Shown here: in pieces, positions 26,653 through 35,949 of the stretch
Numbering within the stretch: the first letter of the stretch is position 1
How the letters are laid out: each line of letters starts with the position of its first letter
DNA from: a bacterium
GTDB taxonomy: Bacteria; Bacteroidota; Bacteroidia; Bacteroidales; Muribaculaceae
Length of the DNA: 45,563 nt
Direction: 5' to 3'
Assembly: GCA_004561555.1 (NCBI GenBank)
Contig: SFVH01000007.1
Coordinates: 1 to 45,563, forward strand
Translations under genes and position numbers: made by a program
Notes under the pieces: model-generated
Database searches by the model: none
Seen by the model: only the letters and a program-made list of their open reading frames with translations
Told to the model about the DNA's origin: nothing

Positions 26653-28347
26653 ATGAACGACAAATTAATCATTTATCAAATATTTACACGCCTTTTTACT
26701 AACGACAACGACCATTGTGTGCCTAATGGCACGATAGAAGAAAACGGTTGCGGAAAGCTTAACGACATCACACCTCGCGTGCTTGCCTCAATAGCTGAGT
26801 TGGGCGTGACTCACGTGTGGTTTACCGGAGTGATAGAACACGCCACCGCTACCGACTATAGTCGCTACGGCATCCGTCCGGACAATCATTGGGTGGTGAA
26901 GGGCAAAGCCGGCTCGCCGTATGCCATCAAAGACTACTACGACATTTCGCCCGACTTGGCGGTGAGTGTGCCCGACCGTATGGCGGAGTTTGAGGCGCTG
27001 GTGGAGCGAGTGCATCAAGCCGGCTTGAAGCTGATAATCGACTTTGTGCCCAACCATGTGGCGCGTCAGTATCATTCCGATGTGGCTCCAAAAGGGGTGA
27101 AAGATTTCAGTGCTGACGATGATATGGATAAATTTTTTAGTCCGAATAATAACTTTTATTACATACCTCGCCAGAAATTCTCGCCGACGTTTTACATCGG
27201 GGAAGGTGCCGATGCTTATGTGGAATTTCCGGCAAAGGCGTCGGGCAACGATTGTTTTAATGCCTTTCCCGGACAATATGATTGGTATGAGACTGTGAAA
27301 CTCAACTACGGCATCGACTACGGTAACGGTACTGCCCATTTCAGTCCTATCCCCGACACTTGGCTGAAGATGCTCAACATTTTGCGCTTTTGGTCGGCAA
27401 AGGGTGTGGATGGCTTCCGTTGCGATATGGTGCATATGGTGCCTGTAGAGTTTTGGGAATGGGCAATCTCTAATGTGAAAGAGAAATATCCGGAAATCAA
27501 GTTTATTGCCGAGCTGTATGATGTGAATATCTATCGCGACTATATCTTCAGAGGCGGCTTCGACTATCTTTATGATAAGGTGAACCTCTACGACAAGCTT
27601 CGCGGCATCCAATGTCATAACGTCTCGGCGGCGCAAATCACCAATTGTTGGCAGACGGTCGACGGTATCGGCTCCCATATGCTCAATTTCCTTGAAAATC
27701 ACGACGAGCAGCGTTTTGCTTCGGAGCAGTTTGCCGGCAATGCGCAGCTTGTGCGTCCATCGCTTGTCGTGGCTACCACCCTTTCCACCGGTCCGATGAT
27801 GATTTATGCCGGGCAAGAGCTGGGAGAGAAAGCTGATGATGCTGAGGGCTACAGCGGTCGTGACGGTCGCACCACCATCTTTGACTATTGGAGCATCCCT
27901 ACGGTGCGCCGTTGGTATAACCACGGCAAATGCGACTACGAACGGCTCTCCACTTCGGAGATTGAGTTGCGCGAGTTTTACAAGCGACTATTCCGCATTG
28001 CCGTGAGTGAGCCGGCAATCCGTGAAGGGCAATTTTTTGATGTGATGTATGTCAACTATGGGAAGCCTCATTTTGATGCTCATCGCCAATATGCATATTT
28101 GAGAAAAAAAGGCCACGACATAATCCTCGTGGCGGTAAACTTCTCCGGAGAGGAGTGTAATGTGGAAATCACTATCCCCGAGCATGCTTTTGAGACTCTC
28201 GGCATGTTGCGCGGCAACTTCTTTGCCACGGAGTTGCTCACCTCGCGTCGCAAGAAAAAATCATTGATGCCCGACCAGCCTTTTGTTACGGATATCCCTG
28301 CCAATGGTGCCGTAATATGGAAAATAAAGCAGTCAAAAGCTAAATAG
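26653..28347 (+). CDS. GH13 alpha-amylase family enzyme (cytosolic)
   Basis: This 564-aa protein has no signal peptide. The GH13 conserved regions are visible: FVPNHV (131-136), GVDGFRCDMVH with nucleophile Asp258, FIAELYD with acid/base Glu287, and FLENHDEQR with Asp351. All three catalytic carboxylates are present. It probably acts on intracellular alpha-glucans or oligosaccharides; subfamily and specificity cannot be read from the sequence. The N-terminal IYQIFTRLF is typical of GH13. It stands alone between the threonine dehydrogenase and a hydrolase gene. Confidence 0.93.
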   Translation: MNDKLIIYQIFTRLFTNDNDHCVPNGTIEENGCGKLNDITPRVLASIAELGVTHVWFTGVIEHATATDYSRYGIRPDNHWVVKGKAGSPYAIKDYYDISPDLAVSVPDRMAEFEALVERVHQAGLKLIIDFVPNHVARQYHSDVAPKGVKDFSADDDMDKFFSPNNNFYYIPRQKFSPTFYIGEGADAYVEFPAKASGNDCFNAFPGQYDWYETVKLNYGIDYGNGTAHFSPIPDTWLKMLNILRFWSAKGVDGFRCDMVHMVPVEFWEWAISNVKEKYPEIKFIAELYDVNIYRDYIFRGGFDYLYDKVNLYDKLRGIQCHNVSAAQITNCWQTVDGIGSHMLNFLENHDEQRFASEQFAGNAQLVRPSLVVATTLSTGPMMIYAGQELGEKADDAEGYSGRDGRTTIFDYWSIPTVRRWYNHGKCDYERLSTSEIELREFYKRLFRIAVSEPAIREGQFFDVMYVNYGKPHFDAHRQYAYLRKKGHDIILVAVNFSGEECNVEITIPEHAFETLGMLRGNFFATELLTSRRKKKSLMPDQPFVTDIPANGAVIWKIKQSKAK

Positions 28348-28534
28348 TCTTAGTCTCTGCACCACAATGGCTTTTGTTTGAGTTTTAGATTGATAAATAC
28401 ATCACTTTTTCTCTTGAAGCCCAACAATGTGGAGGATGTTACCACATCCGTGTTGTTAACAATTATTGTGGGACAGGGTCTAAATAAACTAAATAAAAAC
28501 GCTGACAAAGTAGCAATTTTCCGTTTGCTTTCCG

Positions 28535-28542
28535 TAACTTTG
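28535..28542 (+). promoter_or_regulatory. -7 element before the hydrolase-Mur ligase-ddl cassette
   Basis: TAACTTTG matches TAnnTTTG exactly and ends 18 nt before the ATG at 28561. The -33 part is not clear. Confidence 0.6.
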
Positions 28543-28560
28543 CGGCATATTTGCGTGAAA

Positions 28561-29337
28561 ATGGAGAAACTAATCGAAATTAATGGCGTTAAGTTTAACT
28601 ATAGCGTTGAGGGTGAGGGTCTTCCGGTGGTGTTGATGCACGGCTGGGGTTGTAACCGCACCACTCTCGCCCGCATCGAAAACCTTCTCACTCCGTCGTT
28701 TAAGGTTTATAATGTGGATTTCCCGGGCTTTGGCAAGAGTAGCGAGCCGCCCACAGTGTGGGGGGTGGAAGAATATACAGCCCTTATTGAACGATTTCTT
28801 GACATTGAGGGCATAGATAACCCCATCTTGCTGGGACACTCATTCGGAGGCAGGGTTGGCATCTTGTTGTCGTCGCGTCGGTCTGTGAGAAAGCTCATCC
28901 TTGTGGATGCTGCCGGCATCAAGCCTCGCCATTCGATGAAATATTATGTGAAGGTCTACACTTACAAGGCCGTGAAGCATTTGTTGCCCTTGATGATGGG
29001 AAAAGCCAAAGGAGAGGAGATGCTCAACCGATATCGTAAGAAGGTAGGTTCCAGCGACTATTCCAATGCTTCGGAGATGATGCGCCGCATCCTCAGCAAG
29101 GTGGTAAACGAAGACCTCAAGTGTGTGATGCCTTCAATCAAATGCCCGACGCTGTTGGTCTGGGGCACTGACGACACGGCTACACCGCTTTCAGATGCAA
29201 AAAAGATGGAGAAGCTCATCCCCGATGCCGGCTTGGTGGAGTTTCCGGGAGTGGGCCATTACAGCTTCTTGGAAAATCCGTGGCAATTTGATGCGGTAAT
29301 AAATTCATTTCTTGAAAAAGATAAACGAAATAAATGA
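28561..29337 (+). CDS. Alpha/beta-fold hydrolase
   Basis: This 258-aa protein has the oxyanion motif HGWG (27-30), nucleophile Ser94 in LGHSFGG, Asp205 (or 204) in WGTDD and His233 in GVGHYS, a full catalytic triad. No signal peptide is seen, so it is cytosolic. The substrate is unknown. The start at 28561 begins the domain and lies 18 nt after a -7 box; the longer frame from 28378 has no domain content. Its stop overlaps the ATG of the Mur ligase gene, so the two are translationally coupled. Confidence 0.9.
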   Translation: MEKLIEINGVKFNYSVEGEGLPVVLMHGWGCNRTTLARIENLLTPSFKVYNVDFPGFGKSSEPPTVWGVEEYTALIERFLDIEGIDNPILLGHSFGGRVGILLSSRRSVRKLILVDAAGIKPRHSMKYYVKVYTYKAVKHLLPLMMGKAKGEEMLNRYRKKVGSSDYSNASEMMRRILSKVVNEDLKCVMPSIKCPTLLVWGTDDTATPLSDAKKMEKLIPDAGLVEFPGVGHYSFLENPWQFDAVINSFLEKDKRNK

Positions 29338-30947
29338 TTATGGAATTTCTTGAAGGACCGGTGTTAGCTTTGATTGCGGTGAGGATGCTTTTCGTCGTTT
29401 CCTCATTATTTTATCTTGTGCAACGCTATAGGGTCGACTTGCAGATGATGCAGCAAAATTCTTATCGCAATGAGCGTTATTTCCGTTGGTGGCGCACCAA
29501 CAGCGATTATATGTCGCCCTCCCGACTTGTTGATTTGGCAGTGTTGTTGCTGTTGTTTTCTCAGTTTCATTTGTTGGTGAAAGTGGGTGTTGCAACGATT
29601 GTGTTTGCCGTAAAGGGCATAGCTTTGTCGCGAAAGAAATATAAAAAGCCGTTGGTGATGACTCGTCGAGTGTGGCGTCTGCTTATCACGATGCTTGTGC
29701 TCACTGTGTTTGCCGTCATCCCTGTGGCAGTGGCTTATTATTTTCTGTTTGATATAGGTATAGTGACAGTTGTAGCTGTGCTTGCCACCTTCTCTTGGGC
29801 GGTTACAGCCGCTTGCAATTGGGCTATGAAGCCGGTGGAAAGAGCTATCAACAAGAGTTTTATCGACGATGCCAAGCGCATCCTGGCGCAGATGCCCGAC
29901 ATGAAAATCATCGGCATTACCGGCAGCTATGGCAAGACCAGCACCAAGCATTATCTTTATCGCATCCTTAGCGAGCAGTATGATGTACTGATGACTCCCG
30001 GCAGCTTCAACACTCCGATGGGTGTGGTGCGCACCGTGAGAGAGATGCTGAAGCCTTACAATCAGGTGTTTATTGTGGAGATGGGCGCAAAGCAAATTGG
30101 TGATATCAAAGAAATTTGCGACATTGTGCATCCTCAGATGGCTGTGATTACGGCTGTAGGCGAGCAGCATTTGGAGTCGTTTAAGACGATAGAGAATGTG
30201 CAACGCACAAAATTCGAACTTGTCGATGCTTTGCCCGACGATGGGTTTGCGGTGGTAAACAACGATTTTGAATATGTGGCTAATCGTGAAGTCAATAATG
30301 TCAAGGCGGTGCGTTATGCCGTGAGAGCTACTGAGCACGCCGACTATGTGGCTGCCGATATCGAGTATAGTGCTTTCGGCACTCGATTTACCATCAAGGG
30401 TGAGGGTCGGAGCGTGGCGCTCGAAACGCGTTTGGTGGGCGAATGTAATATCTCCAATCTTATGGCTGCCGTGATTGTCGCTATGCGTCTTGGCGTGAGC
30501 GACGACAAGATACGCTACGCCGTGAGCAAAATTGAGCAGGTGGAGCACCGACTGAATATGAAGCGCACCGCCGGCGGAGTGACAATCATCGACGATGCCT
30601 TTAATTCCAATCCCGACGGCTCGCGGATGGCGCTCGATGTGCTTTCGCGTATGAAGGGAGGCAAGCGCATAGTTGTGACTCCGGGTATGATTGAGCTTGG
30701 CGACAAGCAAGACTACCACAACGAGCACTTTGGCGAACATATCGCCAAGTCGGTGGATGTGGCTATCATTGTGGGACAGTATAATCGTGAAGCAATACTC
30801 CGAGGATTGCAAAATGCCGGTATGACCGACGAAGAGAAGGTTATCACGGTGGATACTTTTGCCCAAGCACAGCAACGCTTGTCGTCGCTGCTCGCTTCGG
30901 GCGACACGGTACTTTATGAAAATGACCTTCCCGACACTTTCAAATAA
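29334..30947 (+). CDS. Membrane-anchored MurF-like Mur ligase
   Basis: This 537-aa protein has about four hydrophobic helices at the N-terminus (about 8-28, 63-96, 113-138, 142-165) followed by Mur ligase central and C-terminal domains. P-loop GITGSYGKTS (194-203), VEMGAKQIGD, EHRLN, DDAFNSNPDG, TPGMIELG and C-terminal ENDLPDTF all resemble MurF. The N-terminal substrate domain of canonical MurF is replaced by the membrane region. It should therefore join an amino acid or peptide, ATP-dependently, to a substrate at the inner membrane. Being between an alpha/beta hydrolase (ATGA overlap) and ddl (33-nt gap) suggests D-Ala-D-Ala or a related peptide as donor. It may be a specialised MurF or a different ligase; the true substrate is unknown. 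An alternative start is ATG at 29340. Confidence 0.85.
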   Translation: MIMEFLEGPVLALIAVRMLFVVSSLFYLVQRYRVDLQMMQQNSYRNERYFRWWRTNSDYMSPSRLVDLAVLLLLFSQFHLLVKVGVATIVFAVKGIALSRKKYKKPLVMTRRVWRLLITMLVLTVFAVIPVAVAYYFLFDIGIVTVVAVLATFSWAVTAACNWAMKPVERAINKSFIDDAKRILAQMPDMKIIGITGSYGKTSTKHYLYRILSEQYDVLMTPGSFNTPMGVVRTVREMLKPYNQVFIVEMGAKQIGDIKEICDIVHPQMAVITAVGEQHLESFKTIENVQRTKFELVDALPDDGFAVVNNDFEYVANREVNNVKAVRYAVRATEHADYVAADIEYSAFGTRFTIKGEGRSVALETRLVGECNISNLMAAVIVAMRLGVSDDKIRYAVSKIEQVEHRLNMKRTAGGVTIIDDAFNSNPDGSRMALDVLSRMKGGKRIVVTPGMIELGDKQDYHNEHFGEHIAKSVDVAIIVGQYNREAILRGLQNAGMTDEEKVITVDTFAQAQQRLSSLLASGDTVLYENDLPDTFK

Positions 30948-30980
30948 ACGAAAACATAATTATAAAGACATATAATAGAA

Positions 30981-32171
30981 ATGAAAACCAACGTAGCAGT
31001 ATTTTTTGGCGGTCGCTCAGTGGAGCACGAAATTTCTGTGATTTCGGCTTCTCAGGCTATGCACGCAATGAATCGTGACAAATACAACGTAATACCAATA
31101 TATATCACCAAACTCGGACATTGGGTCACCGGTGATGCCCTCTTTGATGTGGCAAACTATCGCGACATGAAAGCCTTGGAGCAGAAATGCGAGGCTGTGT
31201 ATATGCGTCCCGAATTTGGCAACTACAACCTCTATCGCACTAAGGGTAAACTTTTTGGTGGCGACAACATTTATGCCACAATCGATGTGGTCATTCCCGT
31301 GCTCCACGGCACCAATGTGGAAGACGGCATCTTCGAGGGGGTGCTCGAAACTATCGGTATCCCTTATGCCGGGTGTAACACTTTCTCCTCGGCTAATGGT
31401 ATGGATAAAGTGACGATGAAGATGATTTTGAAAGATTGCGGTGTGCCCGTGGTCGATTATGTGTGGTTTACCGACAAGCAATGGTATAAAGAGAAAGAAG
31501 CCCTCATCAAGAAGGTGGAAGAAAATATCGGCTATCCGGTGATTGTGAAGCCTGCCAACCTCGGCTCGAGTGTGGGCATCAGTCGCGCCGCGTCGCGCCA
31601 AGAACTCGTGGAGAGCGTGGAGAATGCCGAGAAATATTCCACACGCATCATTGTGGAAGACATGGTGGAAAATCTAAAAGAGATAAATTGCTCGGTGCTC
31701 GGTGATGCCGACGACTGCCAACCCTCGATTTTGGAAGAGCCTATAAAGACAGGCGATTTCCTCTCTTATGAAGACAAGTATATGGGCGGCACCAAGAGCG
31801 CCAAAGGTATGCAGGCATCAGCCAAGCGCATACCTGCCGATTTGCCTGCACCCATCACCGCCAAGATTCAGTCTTTGGCGTGCGAGACCTTCCGTGTGCT
31901 GTCGTGTCATGGTGTGAGCCGTGTGGATTTTATGGTGGATGCCGAAACAATGGCGGTGTATGTCAATGAGATAAACACTATCCCCGGCTCGTTGTCGTTC
32001 TACTTGTGGGAAGCCACCAATCTGCCGTTTGACCAACTGATGGACCGATTGGTGATGCTTGCATTGAAGCGTAAACGTGAGCAAGGACTCAAAACCACCA
32101 ATTTCGACCATAATATCTTTAACCTTTCCGGAGGCGTAAAAGGCGGATTGAAAGGTGGAGTGAAGAAATAA
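30981..32171 (+). CDS. ddl: D-alanine--D-alanine ligase
   Basis: Ddl (396 aa) makes the D-Ala-D-Ala dipeptide for peptidoglycan. Seen are GGRSVEHEIS with Glu15, ATP-grasp KPANLGSSVGIS (190-201), a Tyr-containing loop FLSYEDKYMGG (260-270) that fits D-Ala rather than D-lactate specificity, and metal-binding VNEINTIPGS (328-337). The enzyme is longer than compact Ddl proteins and ends in an unusual basic glycine tail (GGVKGGLKGGVKK). It follows the membrane Mur ligase by 33 nt. Confidence 0.95.
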   Translation: MKTNVAVFFGGRSVEHEISVISASQAMHAMNRDKYNVIPIYITKLGHWVTGDALFDVANYRDMKALEQKCEAVYMRPEFGNYNLYRTKGKLFGGDNIYATIDVVIPVLHGTNVEDGIFEGVLETIGIPYAGCNTFSSANGMDKVTMKMILKDCGVPVVDYVWFTDKQWYKEKEALIKKVEENIGYPVIVKPANLGSSVGISRAASRQELVESVENAEKYSTRIIVEDMVENLKEINCSVLGDADDCQPSILEEPIKTGDFLSYEDKYMGGTKSAKGMQASAKRIPADLPAPITAKIQSLACETFRVLSCHGVSRVDFMVDAETMAVYVNEINTIPGSLSFYLWEATNLPFDQLMDRLVMLALKRKREQGLKTTNFDHNIFNLSGGVKGGLKGGVKK

Positions 32172-32198
32172 CATTATCGAATATTTTTGAAAAATAAT

Positions 32199-33284
32199 AT
32201 GGAAAAAATTATACTTACGGGCGACCGCCCGACCGGCAAACTTCATTTAGGACATTATGTAGGCTCTTTGCGTCGACGCGTTGAGCTGCAAAATTCCGGT
32301 GAATATGATAAGATTTTTGTGATGATTGCCGATGCACAGGCGCTCACCGACAATGCCGACAATCCCGAAAAGATACGTCAAAACATTATCGAGGTGGCAC
32401 TTGACTATCTGTCGGTGGGTCTCGACCCGGCAAAGACCACAATCTTCATTCAGTCGCAAGTGCCGGAGCTTACCGAGCTGGCATTCTATTATATGAATCT
32501 TGTCACAGTGTCGAGAGTGCAACGCAACCCGACGGTGAAGACAGAGATAAAGATGCGCAACTTCGAAGCCAGCATCCCTGTGGGCTTTTTCTGCTACCCT
32601 GTGAGCCAGGCATCTGACATCACCGCTTTTCGTGCCACTACGGTGCCTGTGGGTGAAGACCAAGAGCCGATGATAGAGCTTACTCGCGAAATCGTCAATC
32701 GCTTCAACCACGTCTACGGACCGACCCTTGTGGAGCCGGAAATCCTTTTGCCCTCCAACGCCGCTTGCTTGCGTCTGCCGGGCACCGACGGCAAGGCAAA
32801 GATGAGTAAGTCGCTTGGCAACTGCATCTACCTTTCCGACACCGCTAAAGAGGTGGCAAAGAAGGTGAAAAGCATGTACACCGACCCTTTGCATCTCAAC
32901 ATTTCCGACCCCGGTCACTTGGAAGGCAACTGCCCGTTTATCTATCTTGATGCTTTCTGCTCCGAGGAGACTTTTGCTCGCCATTGCAGCGACTTCTCAA
33001 GTCTTCAGGATTTGAAAGACAAGTATTGCGCCGGTGGCGTGGGCGACGGCACGGTGAAGAAAATCCTCATCAGTGTGCTTGAAGAAGAGTTGGCACCCAT
33101 TCGTGCTCGTCGTGCCGAATATGAAAAAGACATCCCTGCGGTGTTCGACATTTTGCGCAAGGGAAGCGAAGAAGCGCGCAAGGTGGCTGCCGCTACCCTT
33201 GACGATGTGCGTCGCGCTATGCGCATCAACTACTTTGAGGATGCCGACTTGATTGCCGAGCAAGCCAAGAAGTATGTGAAATAA
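32199..33284 (+). CDS. trpS: Tryptophan--tRNA ligase
   Basis: This 361-aa class I synthetase charges tRNA-Trp. HLGH (16-19) and KMSKS (201-205) are the two signature motifs. Its opening MEKIILTGDRPTGKLHLGHYVGS and segments such as VQRNPTVKTEIKMR resemble the Firmicutes-type TrpRS more than the GIRPTGNLHLGNYFGA form I associate with Bacteroides; this is a memory-based comparison. The ATG at 32199 was chosen over TTG at 32187. It lies 27 nt after ddl. Confidence 0.93.
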   Translation: MEKIILTGDRPTGKLHLGHYVGSLRRRVELQNSGEYDKIFVMIADAQALTDNADNPEKIRQNIIEVALDYLSVGLDPAKTTIFIQSQVPELTELAFYYMNLVTVSRVQRNPTVKTEIKMRNFEASIPVGFFCYPVSQASDITAFRATTVPVGEDQEPMIELTREIVNRFNHVYGPTLVEPEILLPSNAACLRLPGTDGKAKMSKSLGNCIYLSDTAKEVAKKVKSMYTDPLHLNISDPGHLEGNCPFIYLDAFCSEETFARHCSDFSSLQDLKDKYCAGGVGDGTVKKILISVLEEELAPIRARRAEYEKDIPAVFDILRKGSEEARKVAAATLDDVRRAMRINYFEDADLIAEQAKKYVK

Positions 33285-33336
33285 GGGGTTGTCAGACTGA
33301 GATATCTTTTTTTACGAAACAACTATTAGTGTTTTT

Positions 33337-34650
33337 ATGAATATTGCGATTGTAGGTTCGGGGTATGTAGGGCTGGTGTCGGGCGCTTGCTTCGCGGAGG
33401 TGGGCGTAGACGTCACTTGTGTGGATATTGATGAAAAGAAAATCCATAATCTCAAACAGGGCATAATCCCCATCTATGAGCCGGGTCTCGACAACTTGGT
33501 GAAGCGCAATGTGGCAGAAGGCAGATTGCATTTCACCACCCGTCTTGATGAGGTCATCGACAATGTGGAGCTGGTGTTTAGCGCTGTAGGCACTCCTCCC
33601 GACGATGATGGCAGTGCCGACCTTCGATTTGTGCTCGAGGTGGCACGCACCTTCGGTCGTAATATCAATAAATATTCAATCCTTGTCACCAAAAGCACTG
33701 TGCCCGTAGGTACCTCTAAACTCATCAAAGCTGCTATCAATGAAGAGCTTATGCAGCGTGGCGTTGAAGTGCCCTTTGAGGTGGCTTCCAATCCGGAGTT
33801 TCTCAAGGAAGGTGCGGCAATCAAAGATTTTATGTCGCCCGACCGAGTGGTGATAGGAGTGGAGAGCGACCGTGCGCGCAAGGTGATGGAGCGTCTTTAT
33901 CGACCGTTTCTGCTCAATAATTTCCGTGTGATATTTATGGATATAGCTTCAGCGGAGATGACCAAGTATGCCGCTAATTCGATGCTTGCCACTCGCATTT
34001 CGTTTATGAACGACATCGCTAACCTTTGTGCTCTTGTCGGTGCAGACGTCAATATGGTGAGAAAAGGTATTGGCTCGGATGCTCGCATAGGTAATAAGTT
34101 CCTTTATCCCGGTTGTGGCTACGGCGGCTCGTGTTTCCCCAAAGACGTTAAAGCACTTATCCATACAGGGAAGCAGCACGGCTACACGATGAGGGTGATT
34201 GAGGCGGTGGAGGCTGTCAATGAAGCGCAAAAATCAATTGTCTACGACAAATTGAAGGCGCTCTTCCCCGAGGGATTGAGAGGCAAACGCATCGCTATGT
34301 GGGGGTTGGCATTCAAGCCGGAAACCGACGATATGCGTGAAGCTCCGGCATTGGTGGTGATTGACCGCTTGCTCCGCGACGGTGCGGTGGTGAGGGTGTT
34401 TGACCCGGTGGCTATTGAGGAGTGTCGCCGTCGTTTGGGCGACAGTGTGGAGTATGCTCGCGATATGTATGATGCCCTTCCCGATGCCGACGCTTTGGCA
34501 TTGCTTACCGAGTGGAAGCAGTTTCGCTTGCCGTCGTGGGGAGTGGTGAAGCGCACGATGAGGGGAAATATTATCGTTGATGGCAGAAATATCTATGATG
34601 CCGTAGAGCTTGCCGAGGAGGGGTTCTGCTATCACTGCATCGGCAAGTGA
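33337..34650 (+). CDS. ugd: UDP-glucose 6-dehydrogenase
   Basis: Ugd (437 aa) oxidises UDP-glucose to UDP-glucuronate with NAD. It has the N-terminal Rossmann motif GSGYVGLVSG (7-16), the central helix region with EMTKYAANSMLA (208-218) and the catalytic Cys266 in GYGGSCFPKDVKAL. The C-terminal UDP-binding domain includes FKPETDDMREAPA. It would supply uronic acid precursors for surface glycans. There is a 52-nt gap after trpS and 57 nt before aroA, so the transcript layout is uncertain. Confidence 0.96.
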   Translation: MNIAIVGSGYVGLVSGACFAEVGVDVTCVDIDEKKIHNLKQGIIPIYEPGLDNLVKRNVAEGRLHFTTRLDEVIDNVELVFSAVGTPPDDDGSADLRFVLEVARTFGRNINKYSILVTKSTVPVGTSKLIKAAINEELMQRGVEVPFEVASNPEFLKEGAAIKDFMSPDRVVIGVESDRARKVMERLYRPFLLNNFRVIFMDIASAEMTKYAANSMLATRISFMNDIANLCALVGADVNMVRKGIGSDARIGNKFLYPGCGYGGSCFPKDVKALIHTGKQHGYTMRVIEAVEAVNEAQKSIVYDKLKALFPEGLRGKRIAMWGLAFKPETDDMREAPALVVIDRLLRDGAVVRVFDPVAIEECRRRLGDSVEYARDMYDALPDADALALLTEWKQFRLPSWGVVKRTMRGNIIVDGRNIYDAVELAEEGFCYHCIGK

Positions 34651-34707
34651 AGCGTGTGCCATCGATAGGGTGGTTGCTCCTGTAGTAATTAACAACTTAG
34701 TGACACG

Positions 34708-35949
34708 ATGAAGAAAAATCTGAAGATTACATATATGCCGCCGACACGGGTTGTAGAAGTGTCGCTCCCTGCCTCCAAAAGCCTTAGCAACAGAGCTTTG
34801 GTGATTAATGCTTTGTCGGGAGGAGGTGGCATCTTGCATAACACTGCCGACTGCGACGACACCAATGCCATGCTCCGAGCTTTGGCTGAGGAGGGCGATG
34901 TGGTGAATATCGGAGCCGCCGGCACGGCGATGCGCTTCCTCACAGCATATTTTGCACAGCTCGAGGGACGAAGTGTTACTCTCGATGGTAGCGAACGTAT
35001 GCGTCATCGCCCGATAGGCGTGCTTGTTGATGCTTTGCGGCAGTGTGGCGCCCATATCGAATATGTTATGCAAGAAGGTTTTCCGCCGTTAAAGATTGAG
35101 GGAAAGAGGCTTGAAGCACCATCGGCGGTACGCCTGAAAGGCGACGTGAGCTCGCAATATGTGTCGGCTTTGATGATGATTGCGCCGATGATTAGTGGCG
35201 GATTGACCATTGAGGTGGAAGGTGACATGATTTCGCGCCCTTATGTGGAAATGACGGCAGCGATGATGCGTAATTTCGGAGCTACGGTGGACGTTACCGA
35301 CAGCCATATCCGTATTTCCGGAGGAGGCTACCGAGATGTGGATTATGCTGTGGAGAGCGATTGGTCGGCGGCAAGCTATTGGTATGAAATCAAAGCCGTA
35401 GCGCCTCAAGTAGACATTATCCTTAAAGGACTCTTTGCCGACAGCCTTCAGGGTGATAGCCGGGTGGCTGAAATCTACCGTCGGATGGGAGTAACCACCT
35501 CTTTCACGCCCATCGGTGTGGTGCTCGGCTACGACGAGTCGTTGAGGCAAAAGCGCCTTGATATAGACCTTTCCGGGCAGCCTGACTTGGCACAAACTAT
35601 TGTAGTGACAGCGTGTTTGCTTGGTATGCCCTTTGAGGTGAGTGGCTTGAAAACTTTGCGCATCAAAGAGACCGACCGCATAGCCGCTCTATGTTCGCAA
35701 CTTCGTAAATTGGGCTATATGGTGGAGGCAGTGGGCGACGAGATACTCCGCAGCGACGGCAAGCACATTGTCATCGACGAGACTCCTCGCATCGAGACCT
35801 TCGACGACCACCGTATGGCGATGTCGTTTGCTCCGGCGGCAATGGTCATTCCTGAGCTTATGGTGTTGGATAGTGGAGTGGTCAGCAAGTCGTATCCCAA
35901 TTATTGGAATCATCTGAGAAATGCCGGGTTTGTGATGTGTGAAGAGTGA
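34708..35949 (+). CDS. aroA: 3-phosphoshikimate 1-carboxyvinyltransferase (EPSP synthase)
   Basis: This 413-aa shikimate pathway enzyme shows PASKSLSNR with Lys24, LDGSERMRHRP, and C-terminal LKTLRIKETDR and FDDHRMAM. The glyphosate-contact loop, LGNAGTAMRPL in E. coli, reads IGAAGTAMRFL here, so the residues matching Asn94 and Pro101 differ (Ala70, Phe77). Phosphoenolpyruvate chemistry should be intact. The stop codon overlaps the start of the small Cys-motif protein gene by one base. Confidence 0.95.
   Translation: MKKNLKITYMPPTRVVEVSLPASKSLSNRALVINALSGGGGILHNTADCDDTNAMLRALAEEGDVVNIGAAGTAMRFLTAYFAQLEGRSVTLDGSERMRHRPIGVLVDALRQCGAHIEYVMQEGFPPLKIEGKRLEAPSAVRLKGDVSSQYVSALMMIAPMISGGLTIEVEGDMISRPYVEMTAAMMRNFGATVDVTDSHIRISGGGYRDVDYAVESDWSAASYWYEIKAVAPQVDIILKGLFADSLQGDSRVAEIYRRMGVTTSFTPIGVVLGYDESLRQKRLDIDLSGQPDLAQTIVVTACLLGMPFEVSGLKTLRIKETDRIAALCSQLRKLGYMVEAVGDEILRSDGKHIVIDETPRIETFDDHRMAMSFAPAAMVIPELMVLDSGVVSKSYPNYWNHLRNAGFVMCEE

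Noticed and set aside
26788..27924. 378-residue open frame antisense to the GH13 gene
   Set aside because: The plus strand encodes all GH13 motifs. The antisense product has no recognisable domain or promoter.
28348..28560. Possible structured RNA or terminator after the GH13 gene
   Set aside because: Short complementary stretches (for example GGATG/CATCC) exist, but there is no convincing stable stem with a T-run and no known RNA motif.
29406..30875. 489-residue open frame antisense to the membrane Mur ligase gene
   Set aside because: It is long, but its translation is rich in His, Ile and Ser with no domain. The plus strand there has clear Mur ligase motifs throughout.
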